DNA of 64,000 bases from Deinococcus metalli (GCF_014201805.1 NZ_JACHFK010000011.1:118502-182501); one strand, 5' to 3'. Positions 9,804 to 22,375 are shown, counted from the first letter of the stretch. Translations and numbers: made by a program. The notes: generated by a model from the sequence alone, not told the origin.

Positions 9804-9866
9804 GCCCCGCAGGATAGTGCGGCGGTCATGACGTCCAGCGCGCGCGCCCTGCTACCCTGACCCGCG

Positions 9867-10886
9867 ATGAGCGTTTCCTCCGTCCCCACCGCGCCGCGCC
9901 TCGTCCTGGGCATCGACACGTCCTGCGACGACACCGGCGTGGGCGTCGTGGAACTCGCTCCAGATGGCACCCTGACCGTCCGGTCGAACCGGGTGTGGTC
10001 GCAGACCGTCCACGCGCGCTACGGCGGGGTCATGCCGGAACTCGCCAGCCGCGAACACGTGGAACGCATCGCGGACATCACCCGGGACGCGCTTGCGGAG
10101 GCGGGCGTGACCCTGTCGGATATCGGCGCTGTGGCGGCCACCTCCGGCCCCGGGCTCGTCGGCGCGCTGCTCGTCGGCCTGATGTACGGCAAGGGCCTCG
10201 CGCAGGCGCTGGACGTGCCGTTCTACGCCGCGCACCACCTCGAAGGCCACATCCATGCCGCGGCGGCCGAGGGCAACCTCCAGGCCCCCTACCTGGCCCT
10301 CGTCGTGTCCGGCGGGCACACTCACTTGTTCGACGTGCCGCGCGACGGCGAGTACGTGCTGGTCGGCGCCACGAAGGACGACGCCGCCGGTGAGGCCTTC
10401 GACAAGATCGCCCGGCTGGCGGGCCTGGGCTACCCCGGCGGCCCCGCCATCAGCGACGCTGCCACGCGCGGCAACGCGGACGCTGTGCTGCTCAAGGAAC
10501 CCCTCCAGGGTCAGAAGGGCTTCGACTTCAGTTTCAGCGGGCTGAAGACCGCCGCCCTTCTCGCCCACCGCGCCGGCGCGAAGCCAGAAGACCTCGCCGC
10601 CAGCTTCCAGCGTATGGCCGTGCACTTCCTCGTGAAGACCACCGTCCGCGCCGCCGAGGCGACCGGGCGGGACACCGTGGTCGTGTCCGGCGGGGTGGCG
10701 GCGAACCGGGCGCTGCGCGAGGCCTTCGCGCGCACTGATCTGCGCGTCGTGTTTCCCGGCGCCGGCCTGAACACGGACAACGGCGCGATGATCGCGCTGG
10801 CCGGTGCGGCGGCGCTGCAGCAGGGGAGACCGGCGAGCGCGCTGGACGGTGGGGCGAGTGCGTATGCGCCTCTGGCGAACGTCTAG
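9867..10886 (+). CDS. tsaD: tRNA N6-adenosine threonylcarbamoyltransferase TsaD
   Basis: 339 aa Kae1/Qri7/TsaD protein. LGIDTSCDDTGVGVV opens the ASKHA fold, HHLEGHIHAA is the metal-binding HxxxH motif, and VVSGGVAANRALREAF is near the C-terminus. With TsaB, TsaC and TsaE it makes t6A37 in tRNAs decoding ANN codons. The ATG is 8 nt after TACCCT, so leaderless. It is divergent from mnmD, another tRNA-modification gene, and both promoters lie in a gap of only 63 bp. Confidence 0.97.
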   Translation: MSVSSVPTAPRLVLGIDTSCDDTGVGVVELAPDGTLTVRSNRVWSQTVHARYGGVMPELASREHVERIADITRDALAEAGVTLSDIGAVAATSGPGLVGALLVGLMYGKGLAQALDVPFYAAHHLEGHIHAAAAEGNLQAPYLALVVSGGHTHLFDVPRDGEYVLVGATKDDAAGEAFDKIARLAGLGYPGGPAISDAATRGNADAVLLKEPLQGQKGFDFSFSGLKTAALLAHRAGAKPEDLAASFQRMAVHFLVKTTVRAAEATGRDTVVVSGGVAANRALREAFARTDLRVVFPGAGLNTDNGAMIALAGAAALQQGRPASALDGGASAYAPLANV

Positions 10887-10920
10887 GGCTGAGCGAGTCA
10901 CTGAGTGCCCCACCCCCCGG

Positions 10921-10945
10921 CCCCCTACCCCGGAGGGGCAGGGGG
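10921..10945 (+). terminator. G/C-run hairpin behind tsaD
   Basis: CCCCCT (10921-10926) pairs with AGGGGG (10940-10945) and, inside it, CCCC with GGGG around a GGA loop. It begins 34 nt after the tsaD stop. There is no U-run, so termination is a guess; hairpins of this composition are also common as dispersed repeats. Confidence 0.4.
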
Positions 10946-11228
10946 AGCGGCGCTGCGCTGGGCATGTGGTCGCCACGTCGTTCAAGCTGGCGTGACACAG
11001 GGTCTCGTCAGCGTGGGGCCTTGTAGCTGCCATATGCGTTGTCGTCGTCACCGCCCGCGCGCTGCGCGCACGATGGCTTTCGGTCAGGGGCAGGGTGGGT
11101 CGCTTCGGTTGTTGACCCACCCCGTTGCGGGGACTCGCAGAGCTGCTTGCTGAGGCTGAATGGGACTGGACAGCCCCTTAGTCCCTCTCGGGAGACCCAA
11201 CCGTTGGTCGGTAGCAGAAGTCGGGGGT
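10946..11228. other. Intergenic region with palindromes, no gene seen
   Basis: About 280 bp between convergent tsaD and fadD. It holds GGGTGGGTC (11093-11101) and GACCCACCC (11114-11122) around a 12-nt loop, an overlapping CCCCG/CGGGG mini-hairpin (11120-11132), a GCGCGC palindrome near 11055, and on the minus strand a CCAAC/GTTGG hairpin near 11200 that could end fadD transcription. No convincing coding frame or RNA family is recognised. Confidence 0.4.
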
Positions 11229-12941
11229 TCAGGCGCCGGGACGTTGGGCCTTCATGCGCTCGCGGGCGTCGTGGGCAAGTTCGCGGCGCAGGATCTTCAT
11301 GGCGGCGGTCTTGGGGAGTTCGTCGCGGAATTCGACGGAACGGGGCACCTTGTACGCGCTCAGCTGGGCGCGGCAGTGCGTGATCAGGTCCTTGTCAGTC
11401 ACGGTCTGGCCGGGGCGCAGGGCCACCACGGCGTGGACGCTCTCGCCGCGGTACTCGTCCGGCACACCCACGGCGGCGGCTTCCATCACGGCGGGGTGGG
11501 TCATCAGGATTTCCTCGACTTCACGCGGGTAGATGTTGAAGCCGCCCGCGATGATCAGGTCCTTCTTGCGGTCGACGATGCGGAAGTACCCGGCGTCGTC
11601 CATGGTGGCGAGGTCGCCGGTCTTCAACCACGTGCGGCCGTGGGCGTCCACGAGGGTCGCGGCGGTCTCGTCCGGGCGCTGCCAGTAGCCCTGCATGACC
11701 ATCGGGCCGGCCACCCACAGTTCGCCGGTCTCGCCGTGCGGGACGGGCTGGCCGTGGTCGTCCACCACCAGGGCGTCCACGCCGGGGAAGGGCAGGCCGA
11801 TGCTGCCCTCCTGCTGCTCACCGAAGATCGGGTTGGTGTGGGTGATCGGGCTGGCTTCGGTCAGGCCGTAGCCCTCGACAAGGTTCGCGCCGTTCGTGAT
11901 GTCGCGGAAACGCCGGGCGGTCTCGCGCAGCAGGGGGGCGCTGCCGCTGATGCACGCGCGGATGGTGGTCAGGTCGTGCGCGGCGGTCTCGGGATGGGTG
12001 TTGATGGCGTTGTACAGCGTGGGCACGCCGGGAAACAGCGTGGCCTTCGTGCGGGAGATGCCGTCCAGCACCATCCGGAGGTCCCGCGGATTGGGGATCA
12101 GCACCATGGTCGCGCCAGTCAGGACGCTGAGGTTCATGGCGACCGTCATGCCGTACACATGGAAGAACGGAATGGCGGCGAGCGTGACCTCCTGGCCCTC
12201 GCGCAGGCCGGCCATCCACGCGCGCGCCTGCTCGGCGTTCGCCACGAGGTTGCGGTGAGACAGCATCGCGCCCTTGGGCGTGCCGGTGGTGCCGCCGGTG
12301 TACTGAAGCAGCGCGGTGTCCCCGGGGCGGCGGGTCACGCCGGGCACGGCAGGTGGCTGCGAGCGGATCACGGCCGAGAAGGGCAGGGTGCGCTCGGCGG
12401 CCGGCACGCGCACCCACGTGCCCTCATGGCGGGCCTTGAGGGGGTACAGCAGGTTCTTGGGAAACGGCAGCGCATCCTGGATACCGGTGACCAGCACGCG
12501 CTTGACCGGGACCTGCGCGCGGATCTGCTCGTAGCGCGCGTAGAAGGTGTCGAGCAGGATCAGCGTCTCGGCGCCCGAGTCGGTCAGCTGGTGCCCGAGT
12601 TCGGAGGGCGTGTACAGCGGACTGGTGTTCACGACCACGGCGCCCGCGAGCAGTGCGCCGTAGAACGCGGTCACGAACTGCGGGCAGTTGGGCAGCATGA
12701 TCGCGACGCGGTCGCCGGGCCGCACCCCTACCTTGTGCAGCGCGCTCGCCAGGCGGCGGGCGTCGTCCAGCAGGGCGCGGTAGGTCGTCGTGGCGCCCAG
12801 GAAGTCCAGGGCCACCCTGTCCGGCCAGGTGGCGGCGGCGTGCTCCAGCAGCTGCGGCAGGGTGCGCTCGGTGGGCTGGAAGTCGTGCGGCACGCCGGGT
12901 TCGTAGTGCGTGAGCCAGGGGCGGGGCAGGGGCTGGGTCAT
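11229..12941 (-). CDS. fadD: Long-chain fatty acid-CoA ligase
   Basis: 570 aa AMP-forming acyl-CoA synthetase. The AMP-binding P-loop is YTGGTTGTPKGAMLSHRN, the adenylate motif EGYGLTEASP, the hinge KTGDLATMDDAGYFRIVDRK, and the C-terminal catalytic lysine is in PKTAAMKILRREL. It activates fatty acids for beta-oxidation or lipid synthesis. The ATG at 12941 has a GAGGA Shine-Dalgarno 7 nt upstream; the longer open frame upstream is non-homologous. The leader is about 105 nt and starts at a TATACT/GGTTCAA element shared with the acyl-CoA dehydrogenase gene at 31916, suggesting common control of fatty-acid degradation. Confidence 0.94.
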   Translation of the reverse strand: MTQPLPRPWLTHYEPGVPHDFQPTERTLPQLLEHAAATWPDRVALDFLGATTTYRALLDDARRLASALHKVGVRPGDRVAIMLPNCPQFVTAFYGALLAGAVVVNTSPLYTPSELGHQLTDSGAETLILLDTFYARYEQIRAQVPVKRVLVTGIQDALPFPKNLLYPLKARHEGTWVRVPAAERTLPFSAVIRSQPPAVPGVTRRPGDTALLQYTGGTTGTPKGAMLSHRNLVANAEQARAWMAGLREGQEVTLAAIPFFHVYGMTVAMNLSVLTGATMVLIPNPRDLRMVLDGISRTKATLFPGVPTLYNAINTHPETAAHDLTTIRACISGSAPLLRETARRFRDITNGANLVEGYGLTEASPITHTNPIFGEQQEGSIGLPFPGVDALVVDDHGQPVPHGETGELWVAGPMVMQGYWQRPDETAATLVDAHGRTWLKTGDLATMDDAGYFRIVDRKKDLIIAGGFNIYPREVEEILMTHPAVMEAAAVGVPDEYRGESVHAVVALRPGQTVTDKDLITHCRAQLSAYKVPRSVEFRDELPKTAAMKILRRELAHDARERMKAQRPGA

Positions 12942-13040
12942 GGCGTCCTCGGGAGCAGTGGGCGGGGTGGAGTGAAGCGGGAGCGCGGAGGGGGCGCCGC
13001 CAGGGCGGGCACGGCGGAGGCCGTCGTCGGAACTGCACCG

Positions 13041-13064
13041 GGTTCTAAATTGAACCAAGTATAA
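13041..13064 (-). promoter_or_regulatory. fadD promoter/operator with GGTTC inverted repeat
   Basis: Plus strand GGTTC (13041-13045), 6-bp spacer TAAATT, GAACC (13052-13056). Read on the minus strand, the 15 bases at 13064-13050 are TTATACTTGGTTCAA, with TATACT as a likely -10. The acyl-CoA dehydrogenase gene has TTATACTCGGTTCAA in the same orientation (31977-31963). A TetR- or FadR-type regulator is a reasonable guess; none is encoded here. Confidence 0.55.
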
Positions 13065-13145
13065 GTTATCGGCGCGGCCCCGGCGTTCACCCGGCGGGGG
13101 ACACCCACCCCGGTGAGCGGCCCCGCGCCCTGCTAGGGTGCCCGC

Positions 13146-13634
13146 ATGAGGTACCGCACCTTCGGCGAACCCGACTACGCCGCCCTCCAGGCGCTCGACG
13201 CGGCCGCACTCCGGCACGCCGACCCTGCCTTCGAGACTCTGCCGGAACGCGAGCGCGACGGCCGCGCGCACACCAGCCTCGCGGCCCTGAAGTTCTACGA
13301 ACGCAGCGAGCACTCCTTCGTGGCCGAGGACGACAGCGGCCTGCGCGGCTTCGTGTTCGCGCAGCACGTTTGGCAGGGTGACCGGCCCATCGTCCTGATC
13401 CGCACCGTGTCGCTCGCGCCGGACGCGCCGGACGGCACGGCGGGCGGCCTCTTCCAGGCGGTCGTGAAGAGCGCGTACGACAGCGCCGTCTACGAGCTGC
13501 ACTTCCCCGTGACGCCCGCCCTGCACGCCAAGGCGCGCGAGGAGGGCACCGTCAGCCCCGGCCCCTACGGGATCTGCCACCTGGGCAGCCGCACCGAGAC
13601 CGCGCCGGGCCCGCGCGTGGGTTCCCCCGCGTGA
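13146..13634 (+). CDS. DUF1999 GNAT-like protein
   Basis: 162 aa. The sequence [20 protein letters not shown] then [14 protein letters not shown] and [14 protein letters not shown] resembles the DUF1999 family of Thermus/Deinococcus, which has a GNAT acetyltransferase-like fold. The usual acetyl-CoA R/Q-x-x-G-x-G/A loop is not clear, so catalysis is uncertain. The last 20 residues are Pro/Gly-rich. The ATG is 6 nt after TAGGGT, so leaderless. Function unknown. Confidence 0.75.
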   Translation: MRYRTFGEPDYAALQALDAAALRHADPAFETLPERERDGRAHTSLAALKFYERSEHSFVAEDDSGLRGFVFAQHVWQGDRPIVLIRTVSLAPDAPDGTAGGLFQAVVKSAYDSAVYELHFPVTPALHAKAREEGTVSPGPYGICHLGSRTETAPGPRVGSPA

Positions 13635-13683
13635 TCCCAGTCGCGGCACAGACAGCGCCGGCACCCGGCGGCATAATGCCCGC

Positions 13684-13899
13684 ATGACCACCCCACCCAC
13701 CCGCGTCCTGCTGGGCGTCCGCGGTATGAGCCGCGATGCCGGGCGGACGGTCGCCGCCGCCCTCCTCGCCACGCCCGGTGTGCAGCGCGCCACGCCCGAC
13801 GAGGGCCAGATCGAGGTGTATTACGACGCCACCGAACTCACGGTCATGGACCTCGTGCGCCGCGTGCGCGCCCAGGGCTTCCTGGCCGGCATGCTCTGA
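13684..13899 (+). CDS. HMA-fold (heavy-metal-associated-like) protein lacking CxxC
   Basis: 71 aa. It has the beta-alpha-beta-beta-alpha-beta pattern of copper chaperones: [46 protein letters not shown], then an amphipathic helix. The metal-binding GMxCxxC motif is replaced by GMSRDAG, so copper binding by the usual site is not possible. CATAAT lies 6 nt before the ATG. DUF503 follows after 2 nt, so they are probably co-transcribed. It may be a structural or regulatory relic of the family. Confidence 0.7.
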   Translation: MTTPPTRVLLGVRGMSRDAGRTVAAALLATPGVQRATPDEGQIEVYYDATELTVMDLVRRVRAQGFLAGML

Positions 13900-13901
13900 G
13901 C

Positions 13902-14234
13902 GTGGCGCTGGGGTATGTCGGCGTCCTGACCATCCGGGTGGACATGCCGTGGGTCAGCAACCTCAAGGAAAAACGCGCTCTGGTGCGCCCCGTCGTGGAG
14001 CGCCTGAAGGCCCGCTACCCCCTGACCGTGGCCCGGCTGGACGGCCTGGACGCCCACGACTGGGAGGTGATCGGCGTGGCGACCATCAGCAACGACTACG
14101 GCTGGGTCGAGGAGACCCTGCGCATGGCCGCCGACTACATCGCCAAGGAAGGGCCGTACCGCGTGACCAGCGAGCAAACCGTCATCACGCCGCTGGACGG
14201 TGAAGAACTGGGTACCGACCCGGACGACGACTGA
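13902..14234 (+). CDS. DUF503 family protein (YlxP-like)
   Basis: 110 aa, with the DUF503 pattern: [58 protein letters not shown]. These small proteins commonly sit near rbfA/truB and are suspected to act in ribosome maturation, but this copy sits behind an HMA-like gene. It starts with GTG 2 nt after the previous stop. The acidic tail ends in DDD. A strong hairpin terminator follows. Confidence 0.85.
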   Translation: MALGYVGVLTIRVDMPWVSNLKEKRALVRPVVERLKARYPLTVARLDGLDAHDWEVIGVATISNDYGWVEETLRMAADYIAKEGPYRVTSEQTVITPLDGEELGTDPDDD

Positions 14235-14249
14235 CCCGGAGGGAATAGA

Positions 14250-14284
14250 GCGGAGGCGGCCAGGGAGTCCCCGGCCGCCTCCGC
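14250..14284. terminator. 12-bp perfect stem between convergent DUF503 and lepB
   Basis: GCGGAGGCGGCC (14250-14261) and GGCCGCCTCCGC (14273-14284) form a perfect 12-bp stem with an 11-nt loop, 12 nt from the lepB stop and 15 nt from the DUF503 stop. It can act on both strands. Confidence 0.75.
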
Positions 14285-14295
14285 TCCTCATCCGT

Positions 14296-15081
14296 CTACT
14301 TCCGCGCGGCGAGGTCCGTGGTCAGGGTCTTGAAGGCCTCGGGCCGGCTCAGCACGCGCCAGTTCAGGACGTTCGCGCCGCTGAACTGCCCCACCGCGTT
14401 GGCGCTGCAGTCGTAGGTGACGTTCGCCTTGCGCATGATCGGCCACACCACGGCCGCCGCGCGCCCCGCCACGTCGCGCCGGGCGACCGGCCCGAACAGG
14501 CGCGAGTCCTCGGAACCGTTCGCGGTGCGGTTGTCACCCATCACGAAGTACGAGCCGGCCGGCACGGTGATTTCCGCCTGGTTCGGCACCACGCTGTACT
14601 GGTCCGAGGTGGTCTGGGTCGCAAGCGGGCTCTGCGTGTCCCAGCAGCCCTGCTCACGCCAGTAGTCGGTGGTCCACGACGAATCGAGCTTCACGCCGTT
14701 GACCGTGACCTCGCCGGCCTGCACCTTGATCCTGTCGCCGGGCAGGCCGATCAGGCGCTTGATCAGGAAGGGCCGGTAGGTGTACAGCCCGAACGCGCTC
14801 TTGTTCAGGTTGGCGATCTTTGCGGATGCCTCGCGCGGCGGCTTGAAGATCAGGATGTCGCCGCGTTTGAATTCCCCCACGCCGGCCTTGTGCAGCCACG
14901 TCTCGTACTTCGGCACGAACACCCGCTCACGGTCGCGCAGGTTGGGCATCATGCTCACGCCGTCCACGCCGACCAGCGTCGCCACGAACTGCGTGATGAC
15001 CACCGCGAACACGATGGGTTCCAGCAGTTCCTTCCACAGTTTCTGCAGCGCGGTCGGGGCGGCTTTACTAAGTCTCGTCAT
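14296..15081 (-). CDS. lepB: Signal peptidase I
   Basis: 261 aa S26 peptidase. One N-terminal membrane segment ([20 protein letters not shown]) precedes the catalytic-serine region [16 protein letters not shown]. The catalytic lysine is in [13 protein letters not shown], and the box [19 protein letters not shown] is intact. It removes signal peptides from exported proteins at the outer face of the membrane. The ATG at 15081 was chosen because TATCCT lies 9 nt upstream; an earlier in-frame ATG overlaps that promoter. Insertions with Trp/Cys between the boxes make it somewhat longer than minimal homologues. Confidence 0.95.
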   Translation of the reverse strand: MTRLSKAAPTALQKLWKELLEPIVFAVVITQFVATLVGVDGVSMMPNLRDRERVFVPKYETWLHKAGVGEFKRGDILIFKPPREASAKIANLNKSAFGLYTYRPFLIKRLIGLPGDRIKVQAGEVTVNGVKLDSSWTTDYWREQGCWDTQSPLATQTTSDQYSVVPNQAEITVPAGSYFVMGDNRTANGSEDSRLFGPVARRDVAGRAAAVVWPIMRKANVTYDCSANAVGQFSGANVLNWRVLSRPEAFKTLTTDLAARK

Positions 15082-15197
15082 GCACCGCGCAGGATAGCCC
15101 ATCCATTCTGAAGATCAGCAGGAGCGCAGGGCCCGCGTGACTCGTCCGGTGGGGGAGGGCCTATCCGGTGGCCCGATCCCTGGGGTAGCTTGGAGCC

Positions 15198-15950
15198 GTG
15201 CCGCTCGCAGGACAGGTGGTTGGAGATGGAATCCGGCTCGTCCGCCCGGTCGGTCGCGGCTCGCACAGCCTGGTGTACTTCGGCGTGTCCAGAGAAGGCC
15301 AGCCCTGTGCGGTGAAGATCTTCCCCGCGCACCTCGCCCACTTCGCGGACCGCGAGTACCACCACGCCCGGGGCCTGGACCACCCCCGCCTGGGCCGCAT
15401 GATCGGCCGGGCCGACGTGGACGGCCAGCCCGCCCTGGTGGCGGCGCTCGCCCGCGGCGAGGTGCTGTTCACGCGCTACGCCCAGCGGCCCGCCGCCACG
15501 CACGACCGGCGCGCGTTCCTGCTCACGATGGCGCACGTTCTGGACGGCCTGGCCTACCTGCACGGGGTGGGGCTGGTGCACCGCGACCTCAAGCCCGAGA
15601 ACATCATCGTCGAGACCGACGGCAGCGCGAAACTGGTGGACTTCGACCTGTCCGGCCCGGCGCTGGAGACCTTCGAGGCGCCCACCCGCTTCGGCACCGC
15701 CGCGTTCCAGAGTCCGGAGGCGGCGCGCGGCGAACCCCTCGGGCCGGAGAGCGACCTGTACGGCGTGGGCATCCTGCTCGGCTGGGGCCTCCACGGTCTT
15801 CTGGCCGAGCCCGGCGAGACGTGGCCGGGCACGACGGACCCGCTGGCGAGCCTCCACGCGGCCCTGGTCCGCCCGGACCGGCGCGAGCGCCTGCACGACG
15901 CGCAGGCGGCGAGGCGGGAACTGCTCCGCCTCGCCGGCCTGCCGTACTGA
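15198..15950 (+). CDS. Ser/Thr protein kinase (small, soluble)
   Basis: 250 aa, kinase domain only. Gly-rich loop [12 protein letters not shown], catalytic lysine AVKIF, and catalytic loop [11 protein letters not shown] are present. The metal-binding DFG is DFD (VDFDLSG), and the activation end is [13 protein letters not shown] instead of APE. Asp of the triad remains, so activity is still possible. No membrane segment. The start is a GTG at 15198, 6 nt after TAGCTT. Divergent from lepB and convergent with a GH13 gene. The substrate is unknown. Confidence 0.85.
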   Translation: MPLAGQVVGDGIRLVRPVGRGSHSLVYFGVSREGQPCAVKIFPAHLAHFADREYHHARGLDHPRLGRMIGRADVDGQPALVAALARGEVLFTRYAQRPAATHDRRAFLLTMAHVLDGLAYLHGVGLVHRDLKPENIIVETDGSAKLVDFDLSGPALETFEAPTRFGTAAFQSPEAARGEPLGPESDLYGVGILLGWGLHGLLAEPGETWPGTTDPLASLHAALVRPDRRERLHDAQAARRELLRLAGLPY

Positions 15951-15956
15951 CGGGTT

Positions 15957-17564
<1,608 letters not shown>

Positions 17565-17593
17565 GCCCGCAGCGTAGCAGGAAAACGGGCTGA

Positions 17594-17618
17594 CTGAATC
17601 GATTCAGAAGACCGGTCT
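17594..17618 (-). promoter_or_regulatory. LacI-type operator upstream of the alpha-glucosidase gene
   Basis: CTGAATCGATTCAG (17594-17607) is a perfect 14-bp palindrome centred on CG, the usual form of LacI/GalR-family sites. AGACCGGTCT (17609-17618), a second perfect palindrome, follows directly. The first overlaps TTCAGT, positioned 16 bp before the TACGCT -10 (17576-17571), so a bound repressor would block RNA polymerase. Confidence 0.65.
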
Positions 17619-17647
17619 AGGCAATCCGGCGGCCACTGACGCCCCGC

Positions 17648-18790
17648 TCAGTTCGCCGGCGTGTCTGAGCCCAGGCGCACGGTCACGTCCGCCCCGGGCA
17701 CACCCGCCGTGGCCGCGACCGAACCGTGCCCCACGTCCCGCTGCACCCGGCCGGCCAGGGTGCCCGAGATGGTCGTCGCGGCCGGACCGCGCGGACCGTT
17801 CGCGATGGACACGTTGCGGTAGCCCAGCTCCTCCAGCCGGGTCTTCAGCCTCCGCGCGCTGCCGTCCGGCGCGTCCACGTTCACCACTGCCACGTTCAGG
17901 AAGCGTGGGTCGTTCGGGTCCCGGAAGGATTTGGCGACCAACGCGTCCAGCGCCGCCTGGTCCACGTTCCACACACTTGCTGCGCCCTGATACCCGAAGG
18001 TGCCGGGCACCGTGCTGGTCTGGAGCTTCATGCCGCCCGCCGCCGCCCCCAGCAGCGCGCCCATGGTCTGTTTGTCCAGGCCGGACTTCGTGTTCCGGTC
18101 GACTGCGCTGAGCATCAGCGGCACGCGCCACCAGTTCCACGGCCGCTTGACCTGCCCGGCCAGCGCCTTCAGGAACAGCTGCTGACGCGCCACCCGCCCG
18201 ATATCGCCCAGGTTGTCGTGCCGGAAGCGCAGGAAGCCCTCGGCCTGCACGCCGTTCAGGTGCTGTGGGCCCGGTTGCAGGTCAATGTGCAGGTGCCCGG
18301 CGTTGTCGTCGTACTTCATGCGGCTCGGCACGTCCAGCGTGATTCCGCCGGCCGCGTCGGTCAAGGCCCGCAGGGCGTACAGAGACACGAACGCGTAGCC
18401 GTCCACGTGCACGCCGGTCAATTTCTGCACCGCCGCGATCAGCATGTCCGGCCCGCCGTGCGGATTCGCGCCGTTGATCTTGCCGTAGCCCCATCCGGGA
18501 ATATTCATCCACGAATCCCGCGGAATGCTCAGCAGGTTCACCTGCCCGTCCGGCCGCGCCTGGGCGAGCAGAATGGTATCCGTGTTCCCGCTGTAGTCCT
18601 CGGGTTTTGCCGGCCACGGCCACACCGGTGCGGTGTCGTCGTACCGTGGCGCCACGCCGGCCAGCAGCACCGTCACCGGCCGGTCCGGACGCTGAGGCCA
18701 CGCTCCATACCGGGCCAGAAACGGAGCGGCCGGGGCCGCCACCGCCACCACCGCAGCCAGCACCACGCCCACGACGACCCTTGCACGCAC
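17648..18790 (-). CDS. LytR-CpsA-Psr (LCP) family protein
   Basis: 380 aa. A short cytoplasmic start and one signal anchor (VVVGVVLAAVVAVAAPAA) precede the LCP core: NTDTILLAQARPDGQVNLL, SIPRDSWMNIPGWGYGKIN, and RFRHDNLGDIGRVARQQ. These conserved Arg/Asp residues bind the polyprenyl phosphate. The C-terminal LytR_C-type domain covers roughly residues 290-380. LCP enzymes attach glycopolymers to peptidoglycan. GTG 18790 was chosen because TATGCT lies 6 nt before it; an ATG 14 codons upstream lacks any signal. Confidence 0.88.
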   Translation of the reverse strand: MRARVVVGVVLAAVVAVAAPAAPFLARYGAWPQRPDRPVTVLLAGVAPRYDDTAPVWPWPAKPEDYSGNTDTILLAQARPDGQVNLLSIPRDSWMNIPGWGYGKINGANPHGGPDMLIAAVQKLTGVHVDGYAFVSLYALRALTDAAGGITLDVPSRMKYDDNAGHLHIDLQPGPQHLNGVQAEGFLRFRHDNLGDIGRVARQQLFLKALAGQVKRPWNWWRVPLMLSAVDRNTKSGLDKQTMGALLGAAAGGMKLQTSTVPGTFGYQGAASVWNVDQAALDALVAKSFRDPNDPRFLNVAVVNVDAPDGSARRLKTRLEELGYRNVSIANGPRGPAATTISGTLAGRVQRDVGHGSVAATAGVPGADVTVRLGSDTPAN

Positions 18791-18802
18791 GCGGCGAGCA
18801 TA

Positions 18803-19087
18803 CCGGCCGGCGCAGGCAAAGTCATTCACCATTGGGATGACGGGGTGCTGGGGCGAGCGGGAGAGTGCCACCTCTACAGAAAGCCTTGAGGGGCACCCAA
18901 TATGGATGTCAGCGGCGACGGTGTTCCGTGTCAATTCGCAGCCGTCAGTTTCCGCAAACCGGCTGCGGACGCCTACCCGCTGACGCTCGGGTTCTGGACA
19001 GGTGGGCGAGTTGCGCGCTGTACGGACTTTCCTCCGTTCGCAATCGCCCGGGGAACACGCCATGTTGGACGGGCAGCTACTGACGGC
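18803..19087. other. Intergenic region between clpA and the LCP gene
   Basis: About 285 bp with no credible gene. It contains an imperfect hairpin (GTGCC-A-CCTC pairing with GAGGGGCAC, about 18853-18893) and otherwise unstructured moderate-GC sequence. It would carry the clpA 3' end; no U-run terminator is visible. Confidence 0.4.
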
Positions 19088-21301
<2,214 letters not shown>

Positions 21302-21373
21302 GCGAACCTCAGGTGAGCCAGGGGCGAACCCGAGCGGAGCGAGTGTGAGAGAGATACGGGAGTGAAGCGATGT

Positions 21374-21402
21374 AAAAAAGATGTGCCGATCCGTGCACGG
21401 CA
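21374..21402 (-). promoter_or_regulatory. Hairpin plus U-run between clpS and clpA
   Basis: On the minus strand TGCCG (21402-21398) pairs with CGGCA (21388-21384) and is followed by CATCTTTTTTAC. This is a weak Rho-independent terminator or attenuator located between clpS and clpA. It would let clpS be made in excess over clpA. Confidence 0.5.
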
Positions 21403-21428
21403 ACTCTTGGAATTGCGAAAGTTCCGTA

Positions 21429-21746
21429 TCATTCCTCCGCCTCCGGTTCCGCCACGACCTGCAGGGGATAGCCCTCGGCCCGCGCGTGCGACGTCACCTG
21501 CGCCACCTTCGTCTCGGCCACGTCGCGCGAGTACACGCCCGCCACGCCGCGGCCCTTGTGGTGCACGGCCAGCATGATCAGCTGGGCGTCGTGCTCCGCC
21601 TTACGGAAATAGCGCGTGAGGACCATCACCACGAAGTCCATCGGCGTGTAGTCGTCGTTCAGCAGCAGCACGCGGTACAGCCGGGGCCGCCGCGTCTGCG
21701 TGCGTTCCAGCGTCTGGGTGTGGCCTTCGCCCTCTCGGCGCGTCAT
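21429..21746 (-). CDS. clpS: ATP-dependent Clp protease adaptor ClpS
   Basis: 105 aa. The family core [20 protein letters not shown] and [20 protein letters not shown] are intact, including the DD and metal/N-degron pocket residues. It delivers N-end-rule substrates to ClpA. The ATG is 6 nt after TAGACT, so leaderless. clpA follows on the same strand, 127 nt away, separated by a hairpin/U-run. Confidence 0.96.
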   Translation of the reverse strand: MTRREGEGHTQTLERTQTRRPRLYRVLLLNDDYTPMDFVVMVLTRYFRKAEHDAQLIMLAVHHKGRGVAGVYSRDVAETKVAQVTSHARAEGYPLQVVAEPEAEE

Positions 21747-21796
21747 GCGCGGAGTCTAGCTGGCCTGTGGTGGGCAAATGGTGCCCCTCCACCACG

Positions 21797-22288
21797 TCAG
21801 CGCGCCGGCAGCACCCGGTGCAGTTCCGCCCGCACCTCGGCCGGCGAATACGCGCGCGAGGGCAGGCGCAGCAGCGGCAGCCCCGCGCTGCGGAACGCGA
21901 CGTCCTTCACCGCGTCCCGGTGCTGCTGCCGCTCGGAGGCGTGCGAGCGGCCGTCCAGCTCGATGCCCAGCACCGGCCGGTAGCCCTGGGCGGCGTCCAC
22001 CAGCAGGAAATCCACGTGCTTGTCGCGCAGCCGGCCCAGCGTGGCGGCCCGCGACCCCTCCGCCGTGATCTTAAACAGGTCGTTCAGGCGCACGTTCGGG
22101 AACACGCGGTAGGTCGTGCCCTGCGTCGCCTCCGTCAGGGCCGAGTAGAACGCGTTTTCATCCCGGCTGAAGAAGAACCGCTTGACTTCCACCGGCAGCG
22201 AGTCCGGCACGGTGCGCTCCCCCGTTGCCGGAGTGGACGAGGGCGATTCCTTGACGCCGAAGAGCGCCGCCAGACAACCGAGGGCCAT
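21797..22288 (-). CDS. DUF2726 domain protein, possible nuclease fold
   Basis: 163 aa. A short hydrophobic start (MALGCLAALFGV) may be a membrane anchor. The domain contains FFSRDENAFYSALTEA, YRVFPNVRLNDLF, then HVDFLLVD and VLGIELDGRSH. The D...ExDG spacing resembles PD-(D/E)xK-type or topoisomerase-like DUF2726 proteins. Its substrate is unknown. The ATG lies 5 nt after TACGGT, so leaderless. It precedes clpS on the same strand by about 50 nt but has no functional link. Confidence 0.8.
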   Translation of the reverse strand: MALGCLAALFGVKESPSSTPATGERTVPDSLPVEVKRFFFSRDENAFYSALTEATQGTTYRVFPNVRLNDLFKITAEGSRAATLGRLRDKHVDFLLVDAAQGYRPVLGIELDGRSHASERQQHRDAVKDVAFRSAGLPLLRLPSRAYSPAEVRAELHRVLPAR

Positions 22289-22375
22289 GCTCCACCGTAG
22301 CGGGACCCGGCGCCCCGGGGTGCCGGAGATGAGCGGCCGCCGTCCTGGACGGCATGGACTGGCCAGCCGGCGGCT

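Noticed and set aside
10946..11228. Insertion-sequence remnant between tsaD and fadD
   Set aside because: No terminal inverted repeats, no transposase fragment and no target-site duplication seen; only unrelated small palindromes.
21403..21428. Radiation/desiccation response motif (RDRM) near clpA, and elsewhere
   Set aside because: Imperfect GGAA...TTCC symmetry only; none of the upstream regions I examined shows a convincing 17-bp RDRM palindrome.
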